The notes below the pieces were generated by a model that made no database searches, was not told where the DNA came from, and worked only from the letters and a program-made list of their open reading frames with translations. A stretch of DNA of 64,000 nt from Capillimicrobium parvum (GTDB lineage Bacteria; Actinomycetota; Thermoleophilia; Solirubrobacterales; Solirubrobacteraceae), in contig NZ_CP087164.1 of assembly GCF_021172045.1 (NCBI RefSeq), positions 5,889,271 through 5,953,270 on the forward strand. Direction: 5' to 3'. How positions within the stretch are numbered: position 1 is the stretch's first letter; every line of letters begins with the position of its first letter. This document shows, piece after piece, positions 63,923 to 64,000 of this stretch. A program made the position numbers and the translations under genes.

Positions 63923-64000
63923 CGCCGAAGCCGGAGCCTCCGGGCTCCCTTTCGCCATAGGAACCCTCGACTCCACCCCAGGAGCAGCCGCCCCCTGTCC

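Overview
The window is chromosomal DNA of a very GC-rich bacterium, most likely an actinomycetote of the class Thermoleophilia (Solirubrobacterales-like). I infer this from the base composition, from the many GTG/TTG starts, from a TAnnnT -10 box sitting 6-12 nt ahead of many start codons (leaderless-type starts), and from the gene content: a TreT/OtsA trehalose pair, a fused AhbA-AhbB protein, an actinobacterial-type sortase and a free-standing LAGLIDADG gene. The genus is not decidable from this sequence. I see no prophage, CRISPR array or insertion sequence.

Layout. 1-5018: end of a peptide-binding protein gene followed by the complete permease and ATPase genes of a dipeptide/oligopeptide ABC importer, with a strong hairpin after the binding-protein gene. 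5150-9791: tRNA-Arg, pyrE, an L,D-transpeptidase, a CPBP membrane protease, a HAD hydrolase and a PIG-V-like mannosyltransferase. 9924-13370: bifunctional penicillin-binding protein, infA and thiL. 13367-19181: sortase plus a membrane protein with a degenerate M28 peptidase domain, then a two-component system and a DegP-type lipoprotein protease. 19249-21953: treT and otsA. 22702-28698: rpsF-ssb-rpsR-rplI, a GC-rich repeat, dnaB, a DnaC/DnaI-like loader and purA. 28713-32514: a PI-PLC-like membrane protein flanked by two paralogous membrane proteins that share a DVYWSQEG motif. 32594-42980: tRNA-Lys, tatC/tatA, a prenyl diphosphate synthase, menG, the qcrABC menaquinol-cytochrome c reductase, hemL, fused ahbAB and hemB. 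This is a coherent module for heme, quinone and Tat-dependent electron transport. 43029-57495: mixed housekeeping and cell-surface genes (ABC-2 exporter, AI-2E transporter, YmdB-type phosphodiesterase, mannosyltransferase-like GT, type I phosphodiesterase, aminotransferase, ddl, bifunctional nuclease, deoxyribosyltransferase, S10 carboxypeptidase).

57971-64000 is the origin-proximal region: tRNA-Ile, then parB, parA, rsmG, jag, yidC, yidD, rnpA and rpmH on the minus strand, with three tandem DnaA-box-like sequences beyond rpmH. dnaA is therefore expected just past position 64000. Two things break the usual order: a plus-strand ACT-domain gene, and a 463-bp unit made of one LAGLIDADG-like ORF bounded by 32-bp inverted repeats (31 of 32 identical). 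Each repeat carries both halves of a ParB parS site, moved apart by 13 bp. A separate 26-bp perfect palindrome lies between rsmG and parA.

The most unusual items are the inverted-repeat LAGLIDADG unit, the PI-PLC/DVYWSQEG membrane-protein locus, the duplicated 56-bp start region with coupled mini-ORFs before 39554, and the AhbAB fusion inside the heme/bc1 cluster.
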